25,905 bases of DNA, taken from contig DADI01000023.1 of NCBI GenBank assembly GCA_002494975.1, positions 1 to 25,905 of the forward strand, given 5' to 3'. Position numbers and translations under genes: made by a program. The notes under the pieces are model-generated. The model was not told where the DNA came from and made no database searches. It worked only from the letters and a program-made list of their open reading frames with translations. This stretch comes from Euryarchaeota archaeon UBA556. GTDB lineage: Archaea; Thermoplasmatota; Poseidoniia; Poseidoniales; Thalassarchaeaceae. Shown here in pieces: positions 1-8,963 of the stretch; position 1 is the stretch's first letter; the number at the start of each line of letters is the position of its first letter.

Positions 1-642
1 TTGAGAGAAATATTAGATGAGCTGAAAGTCCCTTATGTAGAAGCAATAGGTGAAGCTGCATTTTATGGGCCGAAAATAGACATTCAATTTACAACGGCGC
101 TAGGCAGGGAAGAATCAATGTCAACTATTCAGCTCGACTTTGCTGCAAAAGAACGGTTTGAGTTATCTTACAAAGATGAAAATGGGGACGAAAATGGAGA
201 AGTGTTTGTAATTCATAGAGCTCCATTATCAACTCATGAGAGATTTGTAGCATTCCTTACAGAACATTGGGCAGGTAATTTCCCTACTTGGCTTTCACCT
301 GTCCAAGTTCAAATAATTACTATTTCTGAGAAGCAGAAACAATATGCATCAAAAGTTGCTTCGATGTTGAAAGAAGAGAAAATTAGAGTATCTGTTGATG
401 ACTCAGATGCAACTATTGGAAAGAAAATTCGTATGCATAGGAAAATGCGACCAGCATATATGTTAATCCTGGGCGAAGACGAAGAAAAAGAAAACACGGT
501 ATCAATTAGAATAGACCGTAAAGGTGATTCTCGAAGTGGAGATCAATGTAATGGCATGCCTCTGGAACAATTCATTACAGAGTTAACTATTGAAGTGAAT
601 TCTAGAAGTCGGAAATTATCATTGGTAACAAAAGAAGATTGA
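1..642 (+). CDS. thrS: Threonyl-tRNA synthetase, C-terminal part (5' end outside window)
   Basis: This enzyme charges tRNA-Thr with threonine in the cytoplasm. Only the last 213 codons are present. The first codon, TTG, is internal, and the gene continues past the left edge. Visible parts are the end of the class II catalytic core (YGPKIDI, then an ERFELSYKDENG-like stretch), motif 3 (HRAPLSTHERF at about residues 72-82) and the anticodon-binding domain starting near WLSPVQVQIITIS. That domain has the usual IGKKIR stretch near residue 139. The sequence reads like the full-length synthetase and not an editing-only paralogue. trhO follows 9 bases after the stop on the same strand, with GAGGCGA between them, so the two are probably co-transcribed. 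Family identity is very secure. Whether the lost N-terminus carries the bacterial TGS/editing domain or the archaeal D-Tyr deacylase-like one cannot be seen. Confidence 0.95.
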   Translation: MREILDELKVPYVEAIGEAAFYGPKIDIQFTTALGREESMSTIQLDFAAKERFELSYKDENGDENGEVFVIHRAPLSTHERFVAFLTEHWAGNFPTWLSPVQVQIITISEKQKQYASKVASMLKEEKIRVSVDDSDATIGKKIRMHRKMRPAYMLILGEDEEKENTVSIRIDRKGDSRSGDQCNGMPLEQFITELTIEVNSRSRKLSLVTKED

Positions 643-651
643 GGCGAAGTT

Positions 652-1488
652 ATGAAAGATGAAAATATTGTTAACATCGCAGGTTATCGCTTTGTAGATC
701 TAGATGATCGTGATGAATTAAGACAACCTTTTCGTTATATCTGTGAAAAATTAAAGCTTAAGGGAACTATTCTTTTGAGTAAAAATGGAATCAATTTCTT
801 CTTAGCGGGGAAGCAAGATTCAATTGATTCGTATATAGAATTTTTAGAATCCGATGATAGATTCATTGGAATTCCATTAAAAATTAGTTATACAGATTAT
901 CAACCATTTCGTAGAATGCTTGTAAGACTAAAAAAAGAAATAATTGCATTGGGAATTGATGAAATTAGACCTGTTGATTATACTGGAGAAAACATTAAGC
1001 CGGTAGAATTTAAGAAAATTCTTGATGATAATGAAGAAGTTATTATCGTAGATACAAGGAATGAATATGAAACTCGAGTCGGTGTGTTTGAAAATGCTAT
1101 TGATTTGAATTTATCTACATTCAAAGACTTCCCAGGGGCTATCCAGAACTTACCAGAGGAATATAAAAAGAAACAGATAGTAATGTATTGTACAGGTGGG
1201 ATTCGCTGTGAAAAAGCATCTGTAGTGATGATGAATGCAGGATTTGAAAATGTCAAACAATTAGAGGGAGGTATTTTAGGATATTTTGAAGAAACTGATG
1301 GTTCATACTGGAAGGGAGATTGTTTCGTATTTGACCAAAGAGTAGCAGTAGATACTGATCTAAATGAGACTGAATACTCGATGTGCTTTGCTTGCAGAGA
1401 ACCACTAACTAGAGAACAACGCAGGTCCTCGAATTATAAATTAGATTCATATTGTCCTTACTGCGTAGAGAAAAATAAGGAAAAATAA
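652..1488 (+). CDS. trhO: tRNA uridine-34 hydroxylase TrhO (UPF0176, rhodanese family)
   Basis: TrhO (formerly YceA) is known in bacteria to hydroxylate U34 of tRNAs, the first step to 5-carboxymethoxy- or methoxyuridine, which widens wobble decoding. The 278-residue protein has the family's three parts: an N-terminal acylphosphatase-like fold (residues about 5-100), a rhodanese domain (about 115-215) with the active-site loop YCTGGIRCEKA and catalytic Cys180, and a C-terminal zinc-binding tail with CxxC pairs at 245/248 and 268/271. Length and order match the bacterial family. The ATG at 652 lies 4 bases after GAGGCGA. The gene sits just behind thrS, which makes a small tRNA-function operon. 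Its stop abuts the stop of the next gene on the other strand with no bases between. The family is mainly bacterial, so acquisition by an ancestor is plausible; no phylogeny was run. Confidence 0.92.
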   Translation: MKDENIVNIAGYRFVDLDDRDELRQPFRYICEKLKLKGTILLSKNGINFFLAGKQDSIDSYIEFLESDDRFIGIPLKISYTDYQPFRRMLVRLKKEIIALGIDEIRPVDYTGENIKPVEFKKILDDNEEVIIVDTRNEYETRVGVFENAIDLNLSTFKDFPGAIQNLPEEYKKKQIVMYCTGGIRCEKASVVMMNAGFENVKQLEGGILGYFEETDGSYWKGDCFVFDQRVAVDTDLNETEYSMCFACREPLTREQRRSSNYKLDSYCPYCVEKNKEK

Positions 1489-3207
1489 TTATATTCTTCT
1501 TCGAAGATTCTCAATAATCATATCTGTATCTCCTAAAGAATCGAGAGTCGAGTCAATATCTCCTTCATCTAAAAATCTCTTACATTCAGAAATATTCTTT
1601 TCAGCATTCAATCGCATTTCATCATTTGCTTTGATATTAGATGACTCCAGTTTATTTCTCAAATTATTCCATTCACCTTCAATAAATGTATATAATTCTA
1701 AAGCCTCTGAGAGAGCTTTCTCATAAGACTGAAGTTGATCAGTTATTTGCTTTAACGAATTCGAAGCATCTACCCAATCTCCTTGTTGTGCCTTACTTTC
1801 TACTTCTTCTAATTGAGTTCTCCAGACATCTCCATTCGAACCTTTAGGGAATTTTTCCATTAATTTCTTCTTCTGACGAAGACCGCGTTGGACATTTTGC
1901 ATAGATTCAGAAGTTAATTTGATATCTCTTAAAATACTTGTTGCTAATCCTTTGGCGAGAGATGAATTACCTACTAAAAGAGCATTTTTAGCATCCTCTA
2001 ATCTCTCTTTAGTTGTTACTAAAATACTTTCAGAAACACTAGAAAGTGCTTTTTCAGCATCTTCTATTGCTATTTCAGCATCTAAAGTTGTTGACTCAAG
2101 ACTATCTAAGTGCCCTGATATAGACGAAGCGATTTTAATCGCCTCTAAGGGGTCTTCAGAATCAAGAGAATCTCGGGCAGAGGAAATTATATTCACTAAA
2201 GAATCGACTTGTAAATTGTCTTTCTGCCTAACTAGCTCTTCGGCTAAATTAATCTCATCAATTGCATTTTGCCAATGTAGTATCACTAAATCAGATTTAC
2301 TCTTAGAATGCCTATACATAAGTTCTGCCTCCCTTAAAGACCCATGTTTGGCTTCTCTATCGCCGAGGTCAAAAGATTTTCTAGGGCCCTGAATTCCATT
2401 GGCTATAGATTCTGCTTTCTCGACATGATTTAGGGTATCTTTTCTTATAGCATCTAAATCTTGAGAAAGGGCTTTTATTCTATTTGTATCTTCTTGAGCA
2501 GCAGATACTAGTTCTAATCCTCTTACTGGGTCATTCCAGCACTCTTCACGAGCCTTCTTCAGAATGGAAGATGCTTGTTCCAACGAGATTCCTTGGCTAC
2601 GTAAAAGTAAAACATCAGCATCAGCCCTATCTAATAAATTAATAAATTGTTTTCGAGAGAGATGGTTCTCGTCTTTAGATAGTAGATCTGGAATCATTGT
2701 AATCATTACAGATGAGATTACGACTGGATATACTAGTATTTCTGATGAAATCGAATACATTATTGCTAACGAAAATAATATCCCGATTATACTTGTTAAT
2801 CCTCTCCATCTCTTAGAAGAATGAGTTAATGAAAGATTTTTATGAGATATATTCCATAAAAATATTGCTAATATTAAATATATTGAGCTTGAAATTAAAG
2901 AATCTCCTGTATCAATATCTGAAATTGAAAGAGCTAATACGCTAGGGTAACAGATATTTCCTACCGCTCCAATTCTTGAACGCTGTACTGGTCCATAATC
3001 AATCAAATCAATGATAACTAAAGAAGAAATAAAAATTAATGAGATTGGACCTAAACGAGGAAGTAAATCGGAAGTACCAAATAATGCTGATAATAGCCAC
3101 CATGATGCTGCGGATATGAGTAAGAAAGTTGTAAATAATGCAATTTTTTCAACTCGCATTTTGTGCTCGCGAATAACCCTATCAGGGTAGTCGGGTAGCA
3201 AAATCAT
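1489..3207 (-). CDS. Membrane protein with N-terminal helices and long coiled-coil domain
   Basis: No family is recognised. The first 175 residues or so contain about five hydrophobic segments (roughly 22-45, 53-71, 106-122, 139-155 and 157-174 counted from the ATG at 3213). The remaining roughly 390 residues are charged, heptad-like helices rich in Ala, Glu, Ser, Leu and Lys with no Cys clusters or catalytic motif. This suggests a cytoplasmic coiled-coil or TPR-like platform tethered to the membrane. Two start codons compete. The ATG at 3213 touches GGGTGA with no spacing, while the ATG at 3207 lies 6 bases behind it, so 3207 is preferred. It is the third and last gene of the run hddA-like, surface protein, this gene, with 52 bases separating it from the surface-protein gene. 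A role in envelope organisation is inferred from position only. Confidence 0.75.
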   Translation of the reverse strand: MILLPDYPDRVIREHKMRVEKIALFTTFLLISAASWWLLSALFGTSDLLPRLGPISLIFISSLVIIDLIDYGPVQRSRIGAVGNICYPSVLALSISDIDTGDSLISSSIYLILAIFLWNISHKNLSLTHSSKRWRGLTSIIGILFSLAIMYSISSEILVYPVVISSVMITMIPDLLSKDENHLSRKQFINLLDRADADVLLLRSQGISLEQASSILKKAREECWNDPVRGLELVSAAQEDTNRIKALSQDLDAIRKDTLNHVEKAESIANGIQGPRKSFDLGDREAKHGSLREAELMYRHSKSKSDLVILHWQNAIDEINLAEELVRQKDNLQVDSLVNIISSARDSLDSEDPLEAIKIASSISGHLDSLESTTLDAEIAIEDAEKALSSVSESILVTTKERLEDAKNALLVGNSSLAKGLATSILRDIKLTSESMQNVQRGLRQKKKLMEKFPKGSNGDVWRTQLEEVESKAQQGDWVDASNSLKQITDQLQSYEKALSEALELYTFIEGEWNNLRNKLESSNIKANDEMRLNAEKNISECKRFLDEGDIDSTLDSLGDTDMIIENLRRRI

Positions 3208-3259
3208 AATCATTCACCCTATCTTATGACTCATGAGTTCTGCGGAAGTATGATTCATC

Positions 3260-5368
3260 TTACGGCCTTTGTGAGTCAACACCCCAAAGGCGATTTGCTC
3301 CGATTACAATAAATGATAATGCAATGAATACAAAAAATACTGTCTGAATCGTAGACTGCCAATATGGCTCAACAGTAATACTATTTATTTCAATAATACC
3401 GCTTTGATTAGCAGTTTCGCTACTCCACTGAAAGTAAATATCTATGGCATCAGAATTTACTAACTCATAATTAAGTTCAACATTGAATACACCTGGGCCG
3501 TTCGAATTTGCGGCTGGGACTCCGATAAAGGGTCCACATTGATTATTGACACAAAACTGACCTGCTGCGGGTGATGCTCTTGTATTCTGTAATGTTGCAG
3601 AAAATAAGACCGAGTTACCCTCAACTATTTTTCCTTCATGATTAGTAGATAACATTTCGATATTTACTCCCACATTAGGAGAAATAGCTAGCCCAAATGC
3701 TAGATTTTGGTGATTATCTGAAGAATCATAAGAGTCTATACTGAATACATGAGTACCGGAGTCAAATGGTCCAAGTACCATCTTATCGATTATTTCCATT
3801 GATACGTTTTCGACTATTATCACATCATCTATCGTCAGTGACCATGACGTATCTTCAATAGCGTCTAAGTCATCAAAAGATTGGGATAAAGAAATAATAA
3901 TTGAATCTCCATTTCTTGCAAGATTTGTTGATGATATTGAATTATTGTTAATTATTAAATCTGGAACTATTGTAGGGCCACTTCCGTCAAGAACTAGGAT
4001 GTCCCATTGTCTAGTTAGAGTATTTCCTGCATTATCCGAGACTGATAGATTAATTGACCAAGACGTCTGATTTTTAGATAAATGTCTTTCAGACAGATTA
4101 AGATGCATGCCATTGACATCTTCATTTTGATAGAAGACATCTGAAAAATCTAAAGTGTCTTTACTATTATGATAATAATTTGAAGTCTTATCTGAGACTA
4201 TGGTAATATCAGTAGGGAATTCTGAATTTGGGTCATTGGCAGTGATATTAAATGAAACAAAAGTATCTGATCTGATACTGAATGTATCATCATTAGAATC
4301 AAGAAAGATTGTTTCACCTGATTGGTCAACATAAGAAATTACGGAATCCCAGATTGGGAATATAGAATCAATAACTATGTTTTCATACCAAGTACTTGTT
4401 GAGTTAAACCAATCCTTACAATGCATAACAATACTCACTACTTGGCCTCCTAAGTAACCGTAATCTTCAGGTGTGAAACTAAATCTATCGCCATAATATA
4501 TTTCAACAAGCGTGCCATTATTAGAGAGTGTCCACCATTGTTGATTAGCATCTAAATTACTATCCTCGCAAACACCATAATAATTTGTAGGTGTACTAAG
4601 TGGAATCATTGACCCAGATGATTCTCTGAAACCTAAGGCATTGGGAGGGAAATTAGGAGATATTGTAACTCTAATATTACTTGCAACATTTGCTTCTGAA
4701 CGATTAACAAAGAAGTTTCCCGGATTACCCTCAATAATTTCTTCCATTGCACTGTAAGTATATTCCCAATCAGATGGTAAAATAACATTCAGCGGAATTT
4801 CTTCTATTAAAGAGCCAAATCTTGGAAAATCAAGAATTCTAGTTATTCTATTATCTGATAATCCGATTAATTCTGCGGATTCGTTCCACCCCCATTCGGT
4901 ATTATTAGATTCAATAGGTCCTAATGAGACGGGGTTAGTCTCTAAATTAATCCCATTCACAGTATATAGTGGATTATAATCAAATATACAACAACCCCCG
5001 ATTTCTGAATTGGTCCAATTTCTTCCTAGGCGAAATAAATTATCAAAAGAAATTGATTCATTCAAGTCAATAAGCCCATCTGAATTACCTAAATGAATAT
5101 CGATTTGTGCTCTCAATCCTAGTTCTGGATTATCAAGTAGTTCAGTTCCAATTTGATCAGAAAGAGTAATCGATAATTCCCAAGTTGAATTGAATTGAGA
5201 ATTAGGAAATATATCGTCATGAATAATGAATTTAGAATGACCATTTATCGAATACATAGAATTCTCATCGTTTATCGAATCATCACTATCTGCGTTAACA
5301 TTCATACTGAAAATACTTATGAAAATTAAGAAAATAAGTAGAACAGATGTGCTTTTATTTCGGTTCAT
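3260..5368 (-). CDS. Large secreted, membrane-anchored surface protein with Ig-like repeats
   Basis: The 702-residue product has a signal peptide (hydrophobic core about residues 8-22, likely cut after VNA near residue 26) and one C-terminal transmembrane helix (about 672-692) followed by a short basic tail. The body is therefore extracellular. It is low in Lys, rich in Asn, Ser and Asp, and carries about 15 N-x-S/T sequons, as expected for an N-glycosylated archaeal surface protein. Beta-rich Ig/cadherin-like stretches are suggested near residues 360-460, ending in a DNAGNTLTRQWDILVLDGSGP-like boundary, and again at 470-570. Cys pairs near 125-126 and in the CVNNQC segment near 607-612 may form disulfides. 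The start has a good ribosome site, GAGGTGAG, which overlaps the stop of the sugar kinase 6 bases upstream, so the two are translationally close. The exact function is unknown; adhesion or a cell-envelope layer are options. Confidence 0.8.
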   Translation of the reverse strand: MNRNKSTSVLLIFLIFISIFSMNVNADSDDSINDENSMYSINGHSKFIIHDDIFPNSQFNSTWELSITLSDQIGTELLDNPELGLRAQIDIHLGNSDGLIDLNESISFDNLFRLGRNWTNSEIGGCCIFDYNPLYTVNGINLETNPVSLGPIESNNTEWGWNESAELIGLSDNRITRILDFPRFGSLIEEIPLNVILPSDWEYTYSAMEEIIEGNPGNFFVNRSEANVASNIRVTISPNFPPNALGFRESSGSMIPLSTPTNYYGVCEDSNLDANQQWWTLSNNGTLVEIYYGDRFSFTPEDYGYLGGQVVSIVMHCKDWFNSTSTWYENIVIDSIFPIWDSVISYVDQSGETIFLDSNDDTFSIRSDTFVSFNITANDPNSEFPTDITIVSDKTSNYYHNSKDTLDFSDVFYQNEDVNGMHLNLSERHLSKNQTSWSINLSVSDNAGNTLTRQWDILVLDGSGPTIVPDLIINNNSISSTNLARNGDSIIISLSQSFDDLDAIEDTSWSLTIDDVIIVENVSMEIIDKMVLGPFDSGTHVFSIDSYDSSDNHQNLAFGLAISPNVGVNIEMLSTNHEGKIVEGNSVLFSATLQNTRASPAAGQFCVNNQCGPFIGVPAANSNGPGVFNVELNYELVNSDAIDIYFQWSSETANQSGIIEINSITVEPYWQSTIQTVFFVFIALSFIVIGANRLWGVDSQRP

Positions 5369-5374
5369 TATATC

Positions 5375-6385
5375 TCACCTCTGAGAATCATTGTGAATTA
5401 TTGATGAGCCAATATTATCTATTAACAAAGGAATCATTCTATAATCCGATGAGAATTCTAATTCTAATTTCTGGCGAATTGTATGGTCACCATGCACTAA
5501 GAAAAAGCCACCTCCACCTGCCCCTAGAAGTTTAGCACCTGTAGCACCTGTAGAAATTATCCGTTCATACATTTGATCAAGAAAATCATTACTAACTGAT
5601 TTAGAGATTCCTCTTTTCATACCCCATGCCTCATTAAGTAGAGCCCCTAATTTAGATAAATCTCCTGAATTAATATAATTACTGGCTTCATCTGCTTGTT
5701 CGCGTATTCTTAAGAGGTTCTCAATAGCAGATTTCCCCTCACTAACTGAATTTGAAAGAACTGATGACGCAGAGCGACTTTTTCCAGTGAATATTAATGT
5801 GAACTCCTCGGAAATCCTTGAGCGAATATTTTCAGAAATTTCTATTGGTTCAACTAAGACATCACCATTTTGACAAAAATTAATAGTATTTATTCCACCG
5901 AAAGAGGCAGCATACTGATCCTGTCTACCGATTGGTTGACCAAGTATGTCAATTTCAATTTGACATGCTTCAGAAGCCAGCTGAGAAGCAGATACTGAAC
6001 GACCCGCAAAACAGTGAAGTGCGTTAAGTAAACCTACGGTAACAGATGAAGATGAACCTAAGCCAGTGCCGCGTGAAGGTATATCTGCGATTGTGGTTAT
6101 CTCAATACCTGAGGTTACTCCGGTCATCCGCATAGATTCCCGCACTAATTCATGCTCGAGATTTTCAAAATCATCTACTATTTCCAATTTTGAATAGGAT
6201 ACCCTTACTCTATTATCAAAACGCTGATTAACAGTCACATGAATATATTTTGCTAATGCAAGTGACGTCACCATTCCACCATTTGTATGTGCTTTAGAAA
6301 ACCAATCGGTATCTGTTCCGCCACCACAGAAAGAGACTCGAACTGGTGTCCGACTGATTATCATCAGATAGGTGGGATTATTCAT
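5375..6385 (-). CDS. hddA: GHMP-family sugar kinase, D-glycero-D-manno-heptose 7-phosphate kinase-like
   Basis: GHMP kinases phosphorylate small metabolites. This one most resembles the HddA branch, which makes heptose 1,7-bisphosphate for nucleotide-activated heptose. Motifs visible are the N-terminal SRTPVRVSFCGGGTDTDWF (about residues 11-29), the phosphate loop RGTGLGSSSSV (105-115), the GQPIGRQDQYAASFGG segment near 149-164, and the C-terminal motif GAKLLGAGGGGFFLV. The full length of 336 residues fits the family. Most members begin right before the SRTP motif, so the ATG at 6364 is an equally good start; neither candidate has a clear ribosome site. It is the promoter-proximal gene of the run ending at 1489. 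Its neighbour is a sequon-rich surface protein, so a role in making a sugar for surface glycans is plausible but inferred. Substrate could also be another sugar phosphate. Confidence 0.82.
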   Translation of the reverse strand: MNNPTYLMIISRTPVRVSFCGGGTDTDWFSKAHTNGGMVTSLALAKYIHVTVNQRFDNRVRVSYSKLEIVDDFENLEHELVRESMRMTGVTSGIEITTIADIPSRGTGLGSSSSVTVGLLNALHCFAGRSVSASQLASEACQIEIDILGQPIGRQDQYAASFGGINTINFCQNGDVLVEPIEISENIRSRISEEFTLIFTGKSRSASSVLSNSVSEGKSAIENLLRIREQADEASNYINSGDLSKLGALLNEAWGMKRGISKSVSNDFLDQMYERIISTGATGAKLLGAGGGGFFLVHGDHTIRQKLELEFSSDYRMIPLLIDNIGSSIIHNDSQR

Positions 6386-6480
6386 TACTCATCAAGACAG
6401 CGGAATACGGGCATCAAAGGTTATCCTCTGAGGGGAATGCATATGACCAACATATCTCACGACATGATAGAGGAATGAGC

Positions 6481-7410
6481 ATGGGCGACCTTATTACAAT
6501 GGATGATCTTACTAATGAAGAGATATTACAGATTCTTAGCGAGGCGAATACTCTTTTGCCTGTAGCGAGGGGAGATGTATATCTGCCACTATTACAAGGT
6601 AAAGTATTAGGGAATCTTTTCTTCGAAAATTCAACAAGAACAAGAATGTCATTTGAAACTGCAATGAAAAGACTAGGAGGAGAAGTAATTAACTTGAGTT
6701 CAGTTGGTTCATCGGTAGCCAAGGGAGAGACTCTTTATGACACTATGCAAATGGTTGATGGCTATACTGATATTGCAGTAATAAGGCATCCTAATCAAGG
6801 AGCTGCACAATACAGTGCAGATGCAGTTAGTATTCCTATTTTGAATGCTGGAGATGGAGCGGGCAATCATCCAACTCAAACAATGCTTGATTTATTCACA
6901 ATTCACGAAGCACATGGAAGTTTGGAAGGATTAAACGTCATGATGGTAGGGGACCTTAGATATGGTAGAACTACTCATAGTTTATCGCATGCTCTTGTAA
7001 GATTTGGTGCCAAACTTACTTTGGTTTCTCCTGAATCATTGAAAATGCCTGCAGAAATTGTATCCGATCTTAAAAATCATGGAGCCGATGTAAATGAAAC
7101 TGAAGAAATGGCTTCTTCTATTAGTTCTGCTGATGTAATCTATATGACTAGAATTCAGAAAGAGAGATTTCCTGATGAAGATGAATATAATAAAGTCGCA
7201 GGGGTGTATAAACTAGATGCCAGTGATCTTTCTGAGGCAAAAACCGGGATGATTGTTATGCACCCATTACCAAGAGTGAATGAATTACGTGCCAGCGTTG
7301 ATTCAACAAAACATGCAAGATATTTCGAACAAGCATTCAATGGGGTTCCAACTAGAATGGCTCTGTTATGCAGAGGGCTGGGCATTAAAGTTCCAAAGAA
7401 GGTGAAATAA
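6481..7410 (+). CDS. pyrB: Aspartate carbamoyltransferase catalytic chain
   Basis: PyrB joins carbamoyl phosphate and aspartate to make N-carbamoyl-aspartate, the first committed step of pyrimidine synthesis. Signature residues are all present: the carbamoyl-phosphate loop STRTR (51-55), the 80s loop with SSVAKGET (K81), HPTQ (130-133), the DLRYGRT segment (158-164) and HPLPRV (261-266). At 309 residues it has normal length. The ATG at 6475 touches AGAGGA, while the ATG at 6481 lies 6 bases downstream of it, so 6481 is chosen. A CATATCT stretch at 6451-6457 is placed where a TATA box for a start near 6481 would be. pyrI follows immediately after the stop, so the two form the heteromeric, allosteric enzyme. 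The gene is divergent from the hddA-like operon. Confidence 0.96.
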   Translation: MGDLITMDDLTNEEILQILSEANTLLPVARGDVYLPLLQGKVLGNLFFENSTRTRMSFETAMKRLGGEVINLSSVGSSVAKGETLYDTMQMVDGYTDIAVIRHPNQGAAQYSADAVSIPILNAGDGAGNHPTQTMLDLFTIHEAHGSLEGLNVMMVGDLRYGRTTHSLSHALVRFGAKLTLVSPESLKMPAEIVSDLKNHGADVNETEEMASSISSADVIYMTRIQKERFPDEDEYNKVAGVYKLDASDLSEAKTGMIVMHPLPRVNELRASVDSTKHARYFEQAFNGVPTRMALLCRGLGIKVPKKVK

Positions 7411-7878
7411 TTGAGTGAAATGAGACGTGTTACCGCAATATGCAATGGTACAGCAATAGACCATATCCCCTCAGGACATGCTTTACAAGTATTGAAAATG
7501 CTAAGATTCGATGTAGGTAGATCTAATCCAATTTCAATGGTAATGAATGTACCAAGTGGAAAAATGGGAAGAAAAGATGTTCTAAAAATTGAAGATAGAG
7601 AATTAAATCAAGAAGAACTCGACAGATTGGCATTAATTGCGCCCAAAGCATCTGTTGCAATAATAAGAAATTATAGCGTTGCTGAAAAAAGAACTATTGA
7701 ACTAGGTTCGGAATTAATAAATATTGTAAAATGTTCATTTTCAAACTGTATCACCCAGAATGATCGAGAACCCCTGCCACATAAACTAAAAATTATATCT
7801 TCCGAACCTATGGAAATTCGATGTTCATACTGCGGAAAAAATCAAGATATTGATGAAATTGTAGATTACATCATTTAA
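7411..7878 (+). CDS. pyrI: Aspartate carbamoyltransferase regulatory chain
   Basis: PyrI binds nucleotides (ATP, CTP) and holds PyrB trimers together, giving feedback control of pyrimidine synthesis. The N-terminal nucleotide-binding half shows the family segment NGTAIDHIPSGHALQVLKML (about 12-31). The C-terminal half has the four zinc cysteines at 108, 113, 138 and 141 in the expected C-x4-C...C-x2-C spacing. The length of 155 residues is typical. The start is TTG at 7411, directly after the pyrB stop and about 7 bases behind GGTG inside the pyrB end. The ATG at 7420 is the alternative but is too far from that site. The stop lies in a TTAA that also encodes the stop of ncsA on the other strand. 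Confidence 0.95.
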   Translation: MSEMRRVTAICNGTAIDHIPSGHALQVLKMLRFDVGRSNPISMVMNVPSGKMGRKDVLKIEDRELNQEELDRLALIAPKASVAIIRNYSVAEKRTIELGSELINIVKCSFSNCITQNDREPLPHKLKIISSEPMEIRCSYCGKNQDIDEIVDYII

Positions 7879-8870
7879 TTTTCTTGCAGCCACCTTTTCA
7901 TGGTGCAGGCTTGACAAATTTCTCTACTTGTCACTTCGCCACACTCTTGGCATTTTCTTATCTCAGATTTTACAGGATTAATCTCTCTATGCATAGCACG
8001 TATTTGATCTAAAGAGTGTAAAAGTCCATGACGGGAACCAGGAGTAATCGTTTCCATATCTGCAATAATTCCACGACTTAATTGGCGCATCGCCCCTGGT
8101 GCATGCGGACAATCACCATGATGAATAGGTAGGCCAGCATAAATTGCATGAGCATGAATCTCTTGTTCAGGAATCCAGCGCAATGGGACTACTCTAGGCG
8201 CAAGCCCTTCTATCGGGGCATCAGTATGTGGCGCTAATCTTACAGATCGCTCAATATTACCCTTTTGGAAATTCATGATTATTGATTGAGCCATGTCATC
8301 TAGATTATGCCCTAATGCCATGATATCGGCATTGACTTTTTGTGCCAAAGCATTGATACCCTGCCTCCTAAATACACCACAGTATGAACAAGGCATCATT
8401 CCTTTAGCATCGGGATTATTTTCACCAATAATTGGCATTTTTTTGACTACATTATCCATTCTATCATAACCAATATCTTCGTAAGATAGAGTCTCAAACT
8501 GAATGTTTAGAGATTCTGCAAGTTCCCGAGCTAACTCTAAAGATGGTGAACGATATCCGTCAATTCCTTCATCTATACAACCAGATATGATTTCTACATC
8601 TCTTCTACGACCAATGATATCGACCAACATGCTCAACAATACTGCAGAATCTTTTCCACCAGATATGGCAACAAAAATCCTGAAGGGTGAACCATCAGGA
8701 TGGCGAGCATTCTTTGGTAAATTAATCTGTGAACGTATTTCCTTAGCTACCCTTTTTCTTATAGAAGATGCAAGATGTTTCCCACATAAATGTTGACCAC
8801 TATACTCTTGAAAAAGAATAGAGGTATCTTTACATTGACTACAAGGTAGCACTGACAGAGCCCCACTCAT
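7875..8870 (-). CDS. ncsA: tRNA 2-thiolation protein NcsA/TtuA (CTU1 family)
   Basis: Members of this group activate the 2-position of a tRNA uridine (U34, or U54 in thermophiles) with ATP and insert sulfur from a ubiquitin-like carrier. The 331-residue protein has an N-terminal zinc finger (CxxC at 10/13 and Cys29/His32), a PP-loop ATP site SGGKDS (70-75), the CSYC pair (161/164) with Cys254 in HHGDCPHA that together match the iron-sulfur ligands known in TtuA, the LGHNLDDMAQS helix (186-196) and a C-terminal zinc finger with CxxC at 307/310 and 319/322. All key residues are present. The gene stands alone on its strand, overlaps the pyrI end by 4 bases, and has no strong ribosome site before its ATG. 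U34 is the more likely target in a mesophile, by inference. Confidence 0.93.
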   Translation of the reverse strand: MSGALSVLPCSQCKDTSILFQEYSGQHLCGKHLASSIRKRVAKEIRSQINLPKNARHPDGSPFRIFVAISGGKDSAVLLSMLVDIIGRRRDVEIISGCIDEGIDGYRSPSLELARELAESLNIQFETLSYEDIGYDRMDNVVKKMPIIGENNPDAKGMMPCSYCGVFRRQGINALAQKVNADIMALGHNLDDMAQSIIMNFQKGNIERSVRLAPHTDAPIEGLAPRVVPLRWIPEQEIHAHAIYAGLPIHHGDCPHAPGAMRQLSRGIIADMETITPGSRHGLLHSLDQIRAMHREINPVKSEIRKCQECGEVTSREICQACTMKRWLQEN

Positions 8871-8963
8871 AATGGGTCGTCAAGGATTCTGCGCTTGAAC
8901 CCAACGAGTGAAGAGATAGTGAATAAGCGATGATTTGATGACCTAGATACTCTTGAGATAATT

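Noticed and set aside
1919..2392. 157-codon open frame on the plus strand
   Set aside because: It is antisense to the coiled-coil membrane protein. The Ser-rich composition is what reversal of a Leu/Glu/Ala-rich helix gives.
6386..6480. Possible operator or small RNA in the pyrB/hddA divergent gap
   Set aside because: Only short AT-rich blocks (CATATGA, CATATCT) are seen; nothing beyond a likely promoter can be supported.
8871..8963. Possible tRNA or small RNA between ncsA and the small membrane gene
   Set aside because: No cloverleaf, CCA end or hairpin series was found; it reads as a divergent promoter region.
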